Below are positions 1-8,849 of a DNA stretch of 62,160 nucleotides, in pieces. Under the pieces are notes generated by a model, which saw nothing but the letters and a program-made list of their open reading frames with translations, did no database searches and was not told the DNA's origin. Source of the DNA: Methylobacter sp. (GTDB taxonomy: Bacteria > Pseudomonadota > Gammaproteobacteria > Methylococcales > Methylomonadaceae); contig JAUXXQ010000199.1 in NCBI GenBank assembly GCA_030684815.1, positions 1 to 62,160 of the forward strand. The letters are read 5' to 3'. Numbering within the stretch: the stretch's first letter is position 1; the number at the start of each line of letters is the position of its first letter. Position numbers and translations under genes: made by a program.

Positions 1-976
1 CAAGTCCTGCCCTACCTTTCGGACTGTTGGCGGAAATGCTCCCGCAACACGAACAAGCTTGGGTACTGTATGCTTCGTTGACTTCTATGAACACGCCTTG
101 CGTCGCTATCGACTTATATTCAAGTTGTGTTTTTAGCATCGTCCAGCCTGCATCTAACACGGACTTCGCCATGTTAGTTTTCGCAAGGCCGGACGCGCTG
201 ACGTTGCCGACGACGATTAAACTGTTTTCTTTGACTATTTTATTGCTGAATTTATGGATGGCATCCGCACGACGATTTTTAATCCTGGCGTGAATGCTTT
301 TAACCTGTTTTTTCTTGTTGGCACGTTGGGCTTTGCCGAGTTTGGCTTCGCTGTTCCGGTAGCAGTCCTGACGTTCCAGGGTATCGCCGTTGGAGCAGGT
401 GGCGGTTGTCTTTAAGCCTAAGTCGATGCCGATTTGACCGTGGCCGGACAGTCTTTCTTCAATTTCAACATGCACAACAATATTGAAGTACCAGCGGCCT
501 CTGGCATCCTGGCTGAATGAGCCGCTTCTAAAGTCGTACTGGCTTAGACCGTAGCTGTCCCAACAGTTGAAATAGAAGCCGTAAAACCGAATTTGACCAT
601 TCACCCACACTGCCGCACCGGACTTGAACGGAACCCAGCCTAACGCACGTCTGGCACCACCGGATGAACGCCACCTCAGTTTGTTTTTCTTGAACTGCTT
701 TCTGGCTTTGGCGTGGACGGCAATAACTTCCTGCACTGTACCCGCACCGATAATCATGTCCCTGTCTTTGCGGATGCCTTTGAGTTCTTTCATTAAATCA
801 AATGCCGAGGTGCCGCAATTGATATAACCGACTTCCGGGATGGGCACCCAGGAAAATTCGGCGCTTTCTTCATTGGCCGCATTCCAAACCTGATTGCACT
901 CGAAAGCCATGCGGTTCAACACATCTGTATGTTTATCCTTGATCCTGACTTTTAGTGTTTTGGTTTGTGTTTTCAT
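1..976 (-). CDS. tnpB: RNA-guided endonuclease TnpB family protein, cut by window edge
   Basis: This is the IS200/IS605-type TnpB, the transposon-encoded ancestor of Cas12 that uses a guide RNA from the element's right end. The frame runs open from an ATG at 976 to the window edge, giving 325 residues without the C-terminus. An N-terminal helical domain is followed by the RuvC-I motif GIDLGLK (Asp185). The RuvC-II region reads IVVGNVSASGLAKT (about 254-267), and a zinc-ribbon start CSCCG has Cys308 and Cys311. RuvC-III lies outside the window. The canonical RuvC-II motif has Glu-Asp (as in VVEDLNV), but here Gly-Asn occupies those places. No tnpA is seen. Family assignment is firm; whether the protein cuts DNA is open. 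Confidence 0.9.
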   Translation of the reverse strand, partial: MKTQTKTLKVRIKDKHTDVLNRMAFECNQVWNAANEESAEFSWVPIPEVGYINCGTSAFDLMKELKGIRKDRDMIIGAGTVQEVIAVHAKARKQFKKNKLRWRSSGGARRALGWVPFKSGAAVWVNGQIRFYGFYFNCWDSYGLSQYDFRSGSFSQDARGRWYFNIVVHVEIEERLSGHGQIGIDLGLKTTATCSNGDTLERQDCYRNSEAKLGKAQRANKKKQVKSIHARIKNRRADAIHKFSNKIVKENSLIVVGNVSASGLAKTNMAKSVLDAGWTMLKTQLEYKSIATQGVFIEVNEAYSTQACSCCGSISANSPKGRAGL

Positions 977-1149
977 TGGATTATGGTGGTACAGCGCATT
1001 TTATGGCTAAGCAGATTAAACGTTTTCAGATTCGGATGACAGCAGATTTTTTCTGTGCGATAAAAAAAGCTAAATCTTAGGACGGTTTCAATCGCCAAAT
1101 TAATTGTATGGGCGCTCACAGAATGACTGCAAACAAAATAAACCAAGGG

Positions 1150-1190
1150 CATCCTTACATCCCCCACCTGAAGGAAGGGGCTTTACGGAC
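1150..1190. other. Hairpin resembling an IS200/IS605 end
   Basis: Just upstream of tnpB, CCCC-A-CCT and AGG-A-AGGGG flank a GA centre and form an imperfect hairpin. Read on the minus strand it is CCCCTTCCTTCAGGTGGGG followed by GATGTAAGGATG. C/G-rich hairpins of this style occur at TnpB element ends. It could be the left end of this element or the scar of an older one. The rest of the 977-1339 gap shows no convincing gene. A 75-codon plus-strand frame at 1108-1335 has no recognisable homology by eye. Confidence 0.3.
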
Positions 1191-1339
1191 TTTTTTGGTA
1201 AAACGGCTGTTACGTTTAAAACCGCCCGCCCAGCCAACGTTAAACTACGCCGACGATGACCGCTTCACCATTCCCATCCATTATCAAAAATCAGCCAAAA
1301 AACCGCGCCGGTATTTAGGCCGGTTCCGGTCTTGATTGC

Positions 1340-2359
1340 TTAGCCCAAAAACATCGCATCACCATAGCTGAAAAACCGGTAAGAACGATCAATAGCATGA
1401 TGGTAGGCCGTCATAATCTGCTCATAACCGGCAAATGCCGAAACCAGCATCAGCAAGGTCGATTCGGGCAGATGAAAGTTAGTCAGCAGCGCATCGACCG
1501 ATTTGAATTGATAACCGGGGGTAATAAATAAATCAGTATCGCCAAAACCGGCTTCCAGTTGGCCGCTTCGGGATGCCGATTCCAACGCCCGAACTGCCGT
1601 CGTTCCAATCGCAACAACCCGCCCGCCTCTGGCTCTGGCTTGCTGAACTGCCGCCACCGTCTCCGGCAACACCGCAAAATATTCCTTGTGCATCAAATGC
1701 TCTGACAGGTCTTCCACCCTGACCGGCTGAAAAGTACCGCTGCCAACATGTAATGTCACAAAAACGCTTTGCACACCTTTGGCCTTCAGCTTGTCCATCA
1801 TCGCCTGATCAAAATGCAGGCCAGCGGTTGGCGCAGCAACCGCCCCCGCCTCCCGGGCAAAAACGGTTTGATAGCGGGTCAAGTCGGATGCGTCATCTGC
1901 ACGCGTGATATAAGGCGGCAACGGAATATGGCCGATGCTCTCCAATATACCGAGCAAATTGGTACCGCCTTTAAATTCAAGCTTAAACAAGTCATCAGCC
2001 CTGCCTAACACTTCGCAGCAATAGCCCTGATCCAGTTCTATTAACGTACCGGCTTTTGCCGACTTGCTCGATCTGACATGGGCAATGGCATGATGCTCAT
2101 CCAGAATGCGCTCGATAAGAATCTCGACCTTGCCGCCGCTTTGTTTGCTGCCAAATAATCGGGCCGGAATCACTTTGGTGTCATTAAAAACCAACAAATC
2201 ATCTTCGTTGATCAACTCAATGAAATCGGTAAACTGACGGTCGATGATTTCCCCAGAATCACGCCCCATACATAACAGACGGCTTGCATTCCGTTCAGGC
2301 AAAGGTTTTTGCGCAATTAATGCTTCAGGCAACAGGTAATTAAACTCACTTTTTTTCAT
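1340..2359 (-). CDS. queA: S-adenosylmethionine:tRNA ribosyltransferase-isomerase QueA
   Basis: QueA transfers and isomerises the ribosyl group of S-adenosylmethionine onto preQ1-modified tRNA to make epoxyqueuosine, the penultimate step of queuosine synthesis in the cytoplasm. The 339-residue protein matches the usual family length of about 340-356. It shows the N-terminal block [16 protein letters not shown], the central APTAGLHFD motif and the C-terminal [17 protein letters not shown] block. The ATG at 2359 ([17 protein letters not shown]) is preferred; an 18-residue upstream extension does not match the family. It is transcribed divergently from the tRNA-Leu gene, and tgt is not next door. 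Confidence 0.96.
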   Translation of the reverse strand: MKKSEFNYLLPEALIAQKPLPERNASRLLCMGRDSGEIIDRQFTDFIELINEDDLLVFNDTKVIPARLFGSKQSGGKVEILIERILDEHHAIAHVRSSKSAKAGTLIELDQGYCCEVLGRADDLFKLEFKGGTNLLGILESIGHIPLPPYITRADDASDLTRYQTVFAREAGAVAAPTAGLHFDQAMMDKLKAKGVQSVFVTLHVGSGTFQPVRVEDLSEHLMHKEYFAVLPETVAAVQQARARGGRVVAIGTTAVRALESASRSGQLEAGFGDTDLFITPGYQFKSVDALLTNFHLPESTLLMLVSAFAGYEQIMTAYHHAIDRSYRFFSYGDAMFLG

Positions 2360-2404
2360 AGCTGGCAATATTATTAAGGTTGTTTTTGAATAGGGTTTAA
2401 AAAA

Positions 2405-2442
2405 AAGTAGCATTATTAATTAACTTTCCCTATAATGCACGT
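2405..2442 (+). promoter_or_regulatory. Probable sigma-70 promoter of tRNA-Leu
   Basis: A perfect TATAAT lies at 2431-2436, about 11 bases before the mature tRNA 5' end. No good -35 hexamer is seen at 16-18 bp. The flanking AT-rich stretch may act as an UP-like element. Confidence 0.6.
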
Positions 2443-2447
2443 TCTTT

Positions 2448-2534
2448 GCCGGGGTGGCGGAACTGGTAGACGCGCCGGATTCAAAATCCGGTGATGGTGA
2501 CATCGTGCCGGTTCGATTCCGGCCCTCGGTACCA
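2448..2534 (+). tRNA. tRNA-Leu (anticodon CAA)
   Basis: The 87-nt sequence folds as a class II tRNA with a long variable arm. The acceptor GCCGGGG pairs with CCTCGGT, including the G1-U72 pair also found in E. coli leucine tRNAs. The anticodon stem CCGGA/TCCGG encloses the loop TTCAAAA, giving anticodon CAA, which reads UUG. The T-arm contains GGTTCGATTCC, and CCA is encoded. The long variable arm and A73 support leucine. Confidence 0.97.
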
Positions 2535-2565
2535 AACATTGGTTCAGAGCCGTGCAAAGAACTAC

Positions 2566-2602
2566 AAAAACCCGCAAGCCGCAAGGCTTAGCGGGTTTTT
2601 TA
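2566..2602 (+). terminator. Rho-independent terminator after tRNA-Leu
   Basis: AAACCCGCAAGCC pairs with GGCTTAGCGGGTTT around a GCAA loop, followed by a T-run. It lies 32 bases after the tRNA. Confidence 0.9.
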
Positions 2603-2616
2603 TTGCCAAAAAAACG

Positions 2617-2720
2617 TAATCTGTGTAAATCTGCCCTATCAGTGCTATCCGTCGATTGCAGGGATGCAGGGGCAATTGAATTGCCGAGCCCCATTATTTT
2701 TTCGCTGAGTAGTTCACTCA
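2617..2720. repeat. Dispersed intergenic repeat family A, copy 1 (partial)
   Basis: It shares CTGTGTAAATC, CTATCCGTCGA, GGATGCAGG, GCAATTG and TTTTTTCGCTGAGTAGTT with the copies at 6941, 14161, 26761 and 47851. It lacks the left half that carries CGGATAACACTGAT. Confidence 0.7.
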
Positions 2721-2765
2721 TATTCGGCCACTTTAATTAAAATACCCTTTCGCATAAAAATATAA

Positions 2766-4082
2766 GTGAACACACAAAACGCTTTCGTCAGCTGGTTCAG
2801 GGATTCATCCCCTTACATCCACGCCCACCGTAATAAAACCTTTGTCATCGCCTTTGGCGGCGAGGCAGTGCTGGCCGCTGACTTCGATCACCATGTCCAC
2901 GATTTCGCCTTGCTGCACAGCTTGGGCATACGCTTGGTCTTGGTGCATGGCATACGGCCGCAGATTGATCAGCGGCTTGCCAAACTGGATGAGCCTGCAC
3001 GTTTTCACAACAATTTGCGCATCACCGATGAACTGGCCTTGCAATGTGTCAAAGAAGCGGCCGGCCTGGTGCGAGTGGAGATTGAGGCGCTACTATCAAT
3101 GGGGCTGGCCAATTCACCGATGGCAGGCGCAAAAATCAAAGTGGCTTCGGGCAATTTTGTCACCGCTAAACCGATTGGCGTGATTGATGGCGTTGATTAT
3201 GGCCATACCGGCGCCGTGCGCCGCATCGACAGCGCGGCCATCCATCAGCAACTCGACCAAAACAATGTGGTGTTAATCTCGCCGGTCGGTTATTCACCCA
3301 GCGGCGAAGTATTTAATCTATCGGCAGAACAAGTCGCTACTGCCGTGTCGATTGCGTTAAAAGCGGAAAAATTGGTGTTATTGACTGAACAAAACTGCCG
3401 TCATCCTGACAATGGCGAACAACTCCAGCAAATGACCACTGCCGAGGCCGAGGCTTTCTTGCAGCAACATCTGGAACTTCCCATCGACATCAGCTTGCCG
3501 CTTAAAGCTGCGATACAAAGTTGCCAGGCCGGTATCGACCGGGTGCACTTACTTAACCGCTGCACCGACGGCGCACTGTTGCTCGAATTATTCAGCCGCG
3601 ACGGTATCGGCACGCTGATCAGCTCAACCGCGTTTGAAGAACTGCGCCCGGCGACACTAAACGACATCGGCGGCATTTTGGAATTGATCAAGCCGCTGGA
3701 ACAACAAGGCAAGCTGGCCAAACGCTCACGGGAAAAAATCGAAATGGAAATTGCCGACTATATTATCATTGAGCGCGACGGCTTGATTATCGGCTGCACC
3801 GCGTTGCACCCCGATGTCGAATGGCACTTCGGCGCCATTGCCTGCCTTGCCGTACACCCCGATTATCAAGGCGCACACCGGGGCAACCGGATGCTGGAAT
3901 ATGTTTATCGTCGGGCGGAGGCACTTAAACTTAACACCTTATTTGTGTTATCCACGCAAACCATGCACTGGTTTATTGAACGGGGTTTTTTATCGGCAGC
4001 ACTGAGCGATCTGCCCGAGCGGCTCCGGGCGTTATATAACCCGCAAAGAAATTCTAAAGTGCTGTGTAAAAAAATAGGATAA
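2766..4082 (+). CDS. argA: Amino-acid N-acetyltransferase ArgA (N-acetylglutamate synthase)
   Basis: ArgA acetylates glutamate with acetyl-CoA, the committed step of arginine synthesis. The 438-residue protein has an N-terminal amino-acid-kinase-like domain (about 20-280; FVIAFGGEAVL, LVLVHGIRPQID) that serves as the arginine-binding regulatory domain in this family. A C-terminal GNAT domain (about 295-435) has the acetyl-CoA loop region VHPDYQGAHRGNRML. Length agrees with the E. coli enzyme (443). The start is GTG at 2766, with no clear ribosome-binding site. A phosphodiesterase gene follows after 8 bases. Confidence 0.95.
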   Translation: MNTQNAFVSWFRDSSPYIHAHRNKTFVIAFGGEAVLAADFDHHVHDFALLHSLGIRLVLVHGIRPQIDQRLAKLDEPARFHNNLRITDELALQCVKEAAGLVRVEIEALLSMGLANSPMAGAKIKVASGNFVTAKPIGVIDGVDYGHTGAVRRIDSAAIHQQLDQNNVVLISPVGYSPSGEVFNLSAEQVATAVSIALKAEKLVLLTEQNCRHPDNGEQLQQMTTAEAEAFLQQHLELPIDISLPLKAAIQSCQAGIDRVHLLNRCTDGALLLELFSRDGIGTLISSTAFEELRPATLNDIGGILELIKPLEQQGKLAKRSREKIEMEIADYIIIERDGLIIGCTALHPDVEWHFGAIACLAVHPDYQGAHRGNRMLEYVYRRAEALKLNTLFVLSTQTMHWFIERGFLSAALSDLPERLRALYNPQRNSKVLCKKIG

Positions 4083-4090
4083 AACTTCCG

Positions 4091-4894
4091 ATGCCTGATA
4101 AAACCAACTGCCTGTCCATCCTGCAATTATCCGATTTACATATTTTGGCAGTGCCGGAAGACACGATGCTGGGCATTAACACCGAACATTATTTTCATGC
4201 CTGCCTAAAACAGGCGTTTGCTAAAAAACAGCGTTTCGATTTGATCATGCTGACCGGCGACTTGGCACAGGAACCTTGCCTGGCAAGTTACCGGCGCATT
4301 TTAAGCCGCCTTGAAGCCTATCAAACGCCTTGCATCTGTCTGCCCGGCAATCATGATGATTATCAGCTGATGCAACAGGTATTCAACACCGGGCACATTA
4401 ACTGCCAAAAACAGGTGTTGTTAGGTGGCTGGCAACTAATTAGCCTAAATAGCCAGATACCCGGCAAGCCTGGCGGCCGTTTGTCCACTGAGGAATTAGG
4501 GTTTCTTGAACTCAGCTTAAAAGAACATACAGACCGTCATGCGCTTATCGCAAGCCACCATCATTGCCTGGAAACAAAAAGTTCCTGGATGGACACCATG
4601 ATCATAGAAAACAGCGATGAATTATGGGCGATAGTTAAGCGCTATCCGCAAGCAAAAGCCATCACCACCGGCCATATTCATCAGGTCATGGACATTCAAA
4701 ACGCAAATGTCCGGGTATTGGGCGCACCCTCAACCTGCTTTCAATTTGCCCCCGGCAGCAGCGAATTTATGGTGACCGACACTGCACCGGGTTACCGGCT
4801 CATAGACCTGCACGAAGATGGTAGGATTGAATCCGAAGTTATCCGTTTAGACGAGCCGTTAACCGGACTGCAAGACCACGCACATGGGTATTAG
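4091..4894 (+). CDS. cpdA: CpdA-like 3',5'-cyclic AMP phosphodiesterase
   Basis: This is a class III metallophosphoesterase of the CpdA group, which hydrolyses cAMP to AMP in the cytoplasm. The two-metal motifs appear in order: QLSDLHI (D-x-H), TGDLAQ (GD), GNHDD, SHHH and TGHIHQ. At 267 residues it has the usual CpdA size. It starts 8 bases after argA and is probably co-transcribed. A class III nucleotide cyclase is encoded at 29302-31410, so cAMP turnover is plausible in this cell. Related subfamilies have other phosphoester substrates, so the cAMP assignment is by family resemblance. Confidence 0.82.
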   Translation: MPDKTNCLSILQLSDLHILAVPEDTMLGINTEHYFHACLKQAFAKKQRFDLIMLTGDLAQEPCLASYRRILSRLEAYQTPCICLPGNHDDYQLMQQVFNTGHINCQKQVLLGGWQLISLNSQIPGKPGGRLSTEELGFLELSLKEHTDRHALIASHHHCLETKSSWMDTMIIENSDELWAIVKRYPQAKAITTGHIHQVMDIQNANVRVLGAPSTCFQFAPGSSEFMVTDTAPGYRLIDLHEDGRIESEVIRLDEPLTGLQDHAHGY

Positions 4895-4990
4895 GTAATT
4901 TCCTGAAAAGGTAGCAAAAATTGTCCACGAAAAGCAGAAAAAACACGAAAATTTCGTGACGTTCGTGTTAAGCGTGGACTCTATTTTTTA
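4893..4990. repeat. CACGAA-type palindromic repeat (family D)
   Basis: This gap holds AGGTAATTTCCTGAAAA, then GTCCACGAAAAG, a CACGAAAATTTCGTG palindrome, and GCGTGGACTCTATTTTTT. The same elements recur at 37895 and 58739, so it is a relative of the longer element at 58739-58947. No gene is seen between 4895 and 5094. Confidence 0.6.
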
Positions 4991-5094
4991 TAACGTATAA
5001 TCATTAAGAGGTGGCTTCCCCATTAATGACAAGGCGGTTTCCGGGAAAGGCGCAAAATAACAGCATGCCGCCCGAAACCCATAAAAAAGACACC

Positions 5095-5640
5095 TTAAAA
5101 CGGCAGTTGATCGCTTGGCTGTTTGATATCCGATTGGCCGGATTTGGATCTGTCATCAGCAGCCTCATAATCAAATAGGCCGGTAATCATTTCCCACAGG
5201 GTTTTTTCAAGGTCACGCTTGGGCACTTCCACTGTCATGTCATCGGATGCCTTCATAACAGGAACCGCGCTGGGCTTAAAATCGCCTTGCACACCAACCA
5301 GCTGGTCGTTATCAAAGAACAGTGAAATTCTTTTTTGTTCCTGTTCCCCATCACCCGGCCGCGCCGAATAAAGATAATCCCAACGCTTCTGATGGAAGAA
5401 ATTAACCAACATGGGCGACCCCATAATGTAAAGTACCTGACGCTTATTCATATTAGGCCTGAGCTGGTCAATCATTGCCTGATCGACAATATTGCCCTGC
5501 TGCACATCAATGGTATAGACGCCGGGCAGGTTAGTCAGAATAATATTGCAGGAGGCGAGCATCAGGCTTGCTATGGTGATAATGATGCAGCTGGTGTGGC
5601 GCTGCCTAAACAGATTGAACGCAAAAAACGGCTTTCTCAT
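5095..5640 (-). CDS. bamE: Outer membrane assembly lipoprotein BamE (SmpA/OmlA)
   Basis: BamE is a lipoprotein of the beta-barrel assembly (BAM) complex at the inner face of the outer membrane. The 181-residue product has a signal peptide ending in a lipobox, LMLASC, with lipidation at Cys31. The SmpA/OmlA fold follows, with [18 protein letters not shown] and a WDYLYSAR strand. A low-complexity acidic tail after residue 140 exceeds the usual length (E. coli 113). ATG at 5640 is chosen; an upstream TTG at 5670 would add ten residues before the signal peptide. Confidence 0.92.
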   Translation of the reverse strand: MRKPFFAFNLFRQRHTSCIIITIASLMLASCNIILTNLPGVYTIDVQQGNIVDQAMIDQLRPNMNKRQVLYIMGSPMLVNFFHQKRWDYLYSARPGDGEQEQKRISLFFDNDQLVGVQGDFKPSAVPVMKASDDMTVEVPKRDLEKTLWEMITGLFDYEAADDRSKSGQSDIKQPSDQLPF

Positions 5641-5811
5641 TTGATCTTGCGGGTATGTTGAAAATGCCAAATCATACAGGATGTTAAGGGATTATCCTAT
5701 CAATCCGGCGAACAAAGCGCCACAACACCTATGCCCATAAGGCTATTGCCGCCACCCCCGAGCTAAAGGACGTGCGCCGATTGTCATTAATAAAAAGCTA
5801 CAGGCATACGC

Positions 5812-6879
5812 CTAAAGCTCTGGCATTAATGCAGGGTAAAGCCGGTTCATCGGCTCACTGCGCGATTCGATAAGCGCCTGGCCTTGCTGCTCAATAAAAA
5901 ATGCGGCAATATTTTGCGCATTCGCCGCTGCCATGCCGTCTTGTTGCCCCAAACATTGCAAAGCGGTTGACCAGGCATCGGCAATGGTCGGGTCGCTATG
6001 AAATACGGTGACAGAAACCAGATGATGCGTAATCGGCCTGCCAGTGCGCGCATCCAGCGTATGGCTGTAGCGCTGGCCGTCCGCATCGAAATAATGCCGG
6101 TAAGAGCCGGATGTCATCACTGCCGCCGGTGCCCCCTTAGGCATCATAAGCACTTTGTGCAATATCCGCTCTTCAGGCAGCGGCCTTTCCAAGGCAATAC
6201 GCCAAGGCTCACCCCCCGGTTTATGGCCATTGGTTTTCAGTTCGCCGCCAATTTCAACCAGATAATGGCTAACGCCTTGTTGCGCCAATACCACGCTAAT
6301 CCGCTCCACGCTGTAGCCTTGGCTGATCGACGATAAATCGAGTTTCAGGTCAGCCTGTTTTTTGCGCAAATGACTGTCATCGACAATTTCCACTTTGTCC
6401 ATGCCGACTTGTTTGAGCGCGCTGGCAATGCTGGCCTCATCAGGAACGGTCGGGGTTTCACCGCTAAAACCCCATAAATCGAACAAGGGTTTGATGGTCA
6501 AATCATAGCAAGCGTGACTGGCCTGATAAACGCTTTGCGCGGTTTTGACCAAATAAACGATTTCGCTGCCGACGTCCTGGCTTTCAGTATGCTCTGTGTT
6601 ATTGAAAATTTCTATAATCGAATCAGGCCGGTAATTGGACAATTGCTGGTCTATGCTGGCAAATTCGGCTTCAACACCGGCTTTAATCGCGTCATCGTCG
6701 AGCGGCGATTCCGACCAGTAGCTGATATGGTAAGTCGTACCCTGAGCCGCACCTTCAAGCTTTTGAATGGCGGGTTCCGAGCAGCCGGTTAATATTAAGA
6801 AAGTACAGGCAGTGAGGCGCAGAATATTTTGAAATGTCGGTGATTTTTTTGTCATTACATTGTTAAAAGCAAATTTCAT
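5812..6879 (-). CDS. apbE: FAD:protein FMN transferase ApbE
   Basis: ApbE uses FAD to attach FMN covalently to a threonine of target flavoproteins such as Na+-translocating NADH:quinone reductase or Rnf subunits, on the periplasmic side. The 355-residue protein carries a lipoprotein signal with Cys33 (LILTGC). It shows the family blocks GTTYHISYW, DQQLSNYRPDSII, LDLSSISQGYSVE, YLVEIGGEL and the C-terminal YSHTLDARTGRPI (His and Asp of the active site). No target flavoprotein gene is nearby. Start ATG 6879 gives a complete signal peptide. Confidence 0.94.
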   Translation of the reverse strand: MKFAFNNVMTKKSPTFQNILRLTACTFLILTGCSEPAIQKLEGAAQGTTYHISYWSESPLDDDAIKAGVEAEFASIDQQLSNYRPDSIIEIFNNTEHTESQDVGSEIVYLVKTAQSVYQASHACYDLTIKPLFDLWGFSGETPTVPDEASIASALKQVGMDKVEIVDDSHLRKKQADLKLDLSSISQGYSVERISVVLAQQGVSHYLVEIGGELKTNGHKPGGEPWRIALERPLPEERILHKVLMMPKGAPAAVMTSGSYRHYFDADGQRYSHTLDARTGRPITHHLVSVTVFHSDPTIADAWSTALQCLGQQDGMAAANAQNIAAFFIEQQGQALIESRSEPMNRLYPALMPEL

Positions 6880-6940
6880 AAAGCGAGCAGTTTAATAACT
6901 GCAGCCTCAAAAGACAAATGGCGGCGCCATTACTACGTTG

Positions 6941-7080
6941 TAACTGTTCAGCCCTATGCTAATCATCATTAAATAGAACACGGATAACACTGATGAAAAG
7001 AACGGGTATATTTTACATAACCCGTGTAAATCCGTCTTATCCGTGTCGTCCGTGTTCTATTTTTTTCGCTGAGTAGTTAC
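6941..7080. repeat. Dispersed intergenic repeat family A, copy 2
   Basis: The element begins TAACTGTTCAG and ends CTGAGTAGTTA, an imperfect terminal inverted repeat. Inside are GAACACGGATAACACTGATG and an internal hairpin with arms ACGGGTATATT and AACCCGTGT. It fills most of the apbE-acetyltransferase gap. Confidence 0.8.
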
Positions 7081-7162
7081 GTCACATTTTAAAAAATTCG
7101 CCGCCTAAACTACGAAAACCATCAGCATTCAGCTAAAATGAGCCCTTTTTTTTGCAGGTAAC

Positions 7163-7759
7163 ATGATGGCTAACGATATTCGTGTTGAAAGATGGAGCGG
7201 TGCCGCTTTGGAGCAATTTATCCCTGAATTGGCGCGGCTTAGGATTGAGGTGTTCCGCGATTTTCCGTACTTATACGACGGCGATATTAATTACGAAAAA
7301 AAATATTTACAAACCTACATTGATTGCCCGGAAAGCGTGATCGTGATTGCTTTCGATGGCGATAGGGTAGTCGGCGCATCGACTGCAATTCCCATGAAAT
7401 ATGAAACCGATGAACTGAAACAGCCGTTTCTGGATAATGGCTATAACCTTGATGAAGTGTTTTATTGCAGCGAATCGGTGCTGGATAAAAATTATCGCGG
7501 CTTAGGCATAGGCGTGCGCTTTTTTGAACAACGGGAAGCCCATGCCGACGATTTGGGCGGTTTCAAGCATATTTGTTTTTGCTGCGTGGAGCGCCCTGCC
7601 GACCATCCGAGAAGGCCGGCTGATTATGTTCCGCTGGATAAATTCTGGAACAAACGCGGCTATGTCAAGCATCCCGAACTGCATACCAGCTATATCTGGA
7701 AAGATCTGGACGATAGTGAAGAAAACCCGAAACCGATGACTTTTTGGCTGAAACAATAG
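7163..7759 (+). CDS. GNAT-family N-acetyltransferase
   Basis: This 198-residue protein resembles the GCN5-related acetyltransferases, which use acetyl-CoA to modify an amine. An N-terminal strand-helix region (LARLRIEVFRDFPYLY) precedes VVGASTAIPMK and an acetyl-CoA loop-like segment, ESVLDKNYRGLGIGVRFFE (about 105-123). The substrate cannot be read from the sequence. ATG at 7163 has an upstream GCAGGT at a suitable distance. It stands alone between repeats and a nitrilase gene. Confidence 0.75.
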   Translation: MMANDIRVERWSGAALEQFIPELARLRIEVFRDFPYLYDGDINYEKKYLQTYIDCPESVIVIAFDGDRVVGASTAIPMKYETDELKQPFLDNGYNLDEVFYCSESVLDKNYRGLGIGVRFFEQREAHADDLGGFKHICFCCVERPADHPRRPADYVPLDKFWNKRGYVKHPELHTSYIWKDLDDSEENPKPMTFWLKQ

Positions 7760-7832
7760 TGGCTTTCCATTACCCAGGCAGCTGCAAATCTCTCAAACCA
7801 ACACATCAACCAAGTGCTGAAAGCATTTTATT

Positions 7833-7913
7833 CACCACGAAGGACACGGAGACCACGAAGTTTCATTCTTCGTGCTCTTCGTGCTCTTCGTGCTCTTTGT
7901 GTTCTTCGTGGTG
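7833..7913. repeat. CACGAAG palindromic repeat
   Basis: CACCACGAAG and CTTCGTGGTG form the ends. The right half contains four tandem TTCGTGCTC-like units. The repeat extends the nitrilase reading frame upstream as an artefactual Phe/Val/Leu-rich stretch. Confidence 0.75.
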
Positions 7914-7949
7914 ATACTTTTATCTTTTACTAATAATAAGTTACAAAAC

Positions 7950-8849
7950 ATGAACGTTAAAATTGCAAGCGCCCAGTACGACATCAGTTTTTTGGAAAAT
8001 TGGCCGCAGTATCAAGACAAAGTGGAGCGCTGGGTTAGTGAGGCGGCAGAGCAGGATGCCCAAATTCTTCTGTTTCCTGAATATAACAGCATGGAACTGG
8101 CATCCTTATTTAGCAAGGATATTTATTCCTCGTTAAACAATCAGTTAGCCGCAATGCAGTCATTACATAATGACTATTTAAATTTATACCAGCGTTTGGC
8201 AAAACAATACCGCTGCATCATACAATCCGGCACTTTTCCGGTAAAAACCGATACCGGCGCTTACCGCAACCGCGCTTATTTGTTTATGCCAAATGGCGAA
8301 GTTGATTTTCAAGATAAACTGATGATGACCCGCTTTGAAAATGAGCAATGGTTGATTCAACACGGCGAGGATCTGAAATGCTTCGATACCGAATTTGGCA
8401 GAATCGCCATTAACATTTGCTATGACAGTGAATTTCCGTTGCTGGCGCGGAAACAGGTTGAAGCCGGCGCCAACCTGATTTTGGTACCCAGTTGCACCGA
8501 TACCCTGGCCGGTTATCACCGCGTCAAAATCGGTTGTCAGGCCAGGGCGTTGGAAAATCAGTGTTATGTGGTGCAATCAGCCTTGGTCGGCGAAGCGCCG
8601 TGGTCTGAAGCAGTCGATGTCAATATCGGCGCGGCAGCCATTTATACGCCGGTGGATCGCGGATTTCCCGATAATGGTATTTTAAACGTCGGCCAGCTCA
8701 ATGCGGTGCAGTGGGTTTTTGCCGACATAGAACTCAGTGCCTGCACCACTGTCCGAGAGCAAGGCCAGGTTTTCAATTACCGCGACTGGCCGTTGCAATA
8801 TCTGCCCGGTTATGTCGAACGCTCCGAAATTAACCGGAAGATTGATTGA
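7950..8849 (+). CDS. Carbon-nitrogen hydrolase (nitrilase superfamily)
   Basis: Nitrilase-superfamily enzymes hydrolyse nitriles, amides or ureides through a Glu-Lys-Cys triad. All three are visible: Glu44 in LLFPEYNS, the lysine in FQDKLMMTRFE, and the cysteine in INICYDSEFP. At 299 residues it has the usual domain size. Substrate is unknown; it resembles the omega-amidase/carbamoyl-putrescine group only broadly. ATG 7950 (MNVKIASAQYDIS) is chosen because the frame upstream comes from the palindromic repeat. Its 3' end overlaps the convergent DUF457 gene by 20 bases. Confidence 0.88.
   Translation: MNVKIASAQYDISFLENWPQYQDKVERWVSEAAEQDAQILLFPEYNSMELASLFSKDIYSSLNNQLAAMQSLHNDYLNLYQRLAKQYRCIIQSGTFPVKTDTGAYRNRAYLFMPNGEVDFQDKLMMTRFENEQWLIQHGEDLKCFDTEFGRIAINICYDSEFPLLARKQVEAGANLILVPSCTDTLAGYHRVKIGCQARALENQCYVVQSALVGEAPWSEAVDVNIGAAAIYTPVDRGFPDNGILNVGQLNAVQWVFADIELSACTTVREQGQVFNYRDWPLQYLPGYVERSEINRKID

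Noticed and set aside
7872-7949. N-terminal hydrophobic extension of the nitrilase frame, resembling a membrane anchor
   Set aside because: It is translated from tandem CTTCGTGCT units of an intergenic palindromic repeat. The family start is the ATG at 7950.
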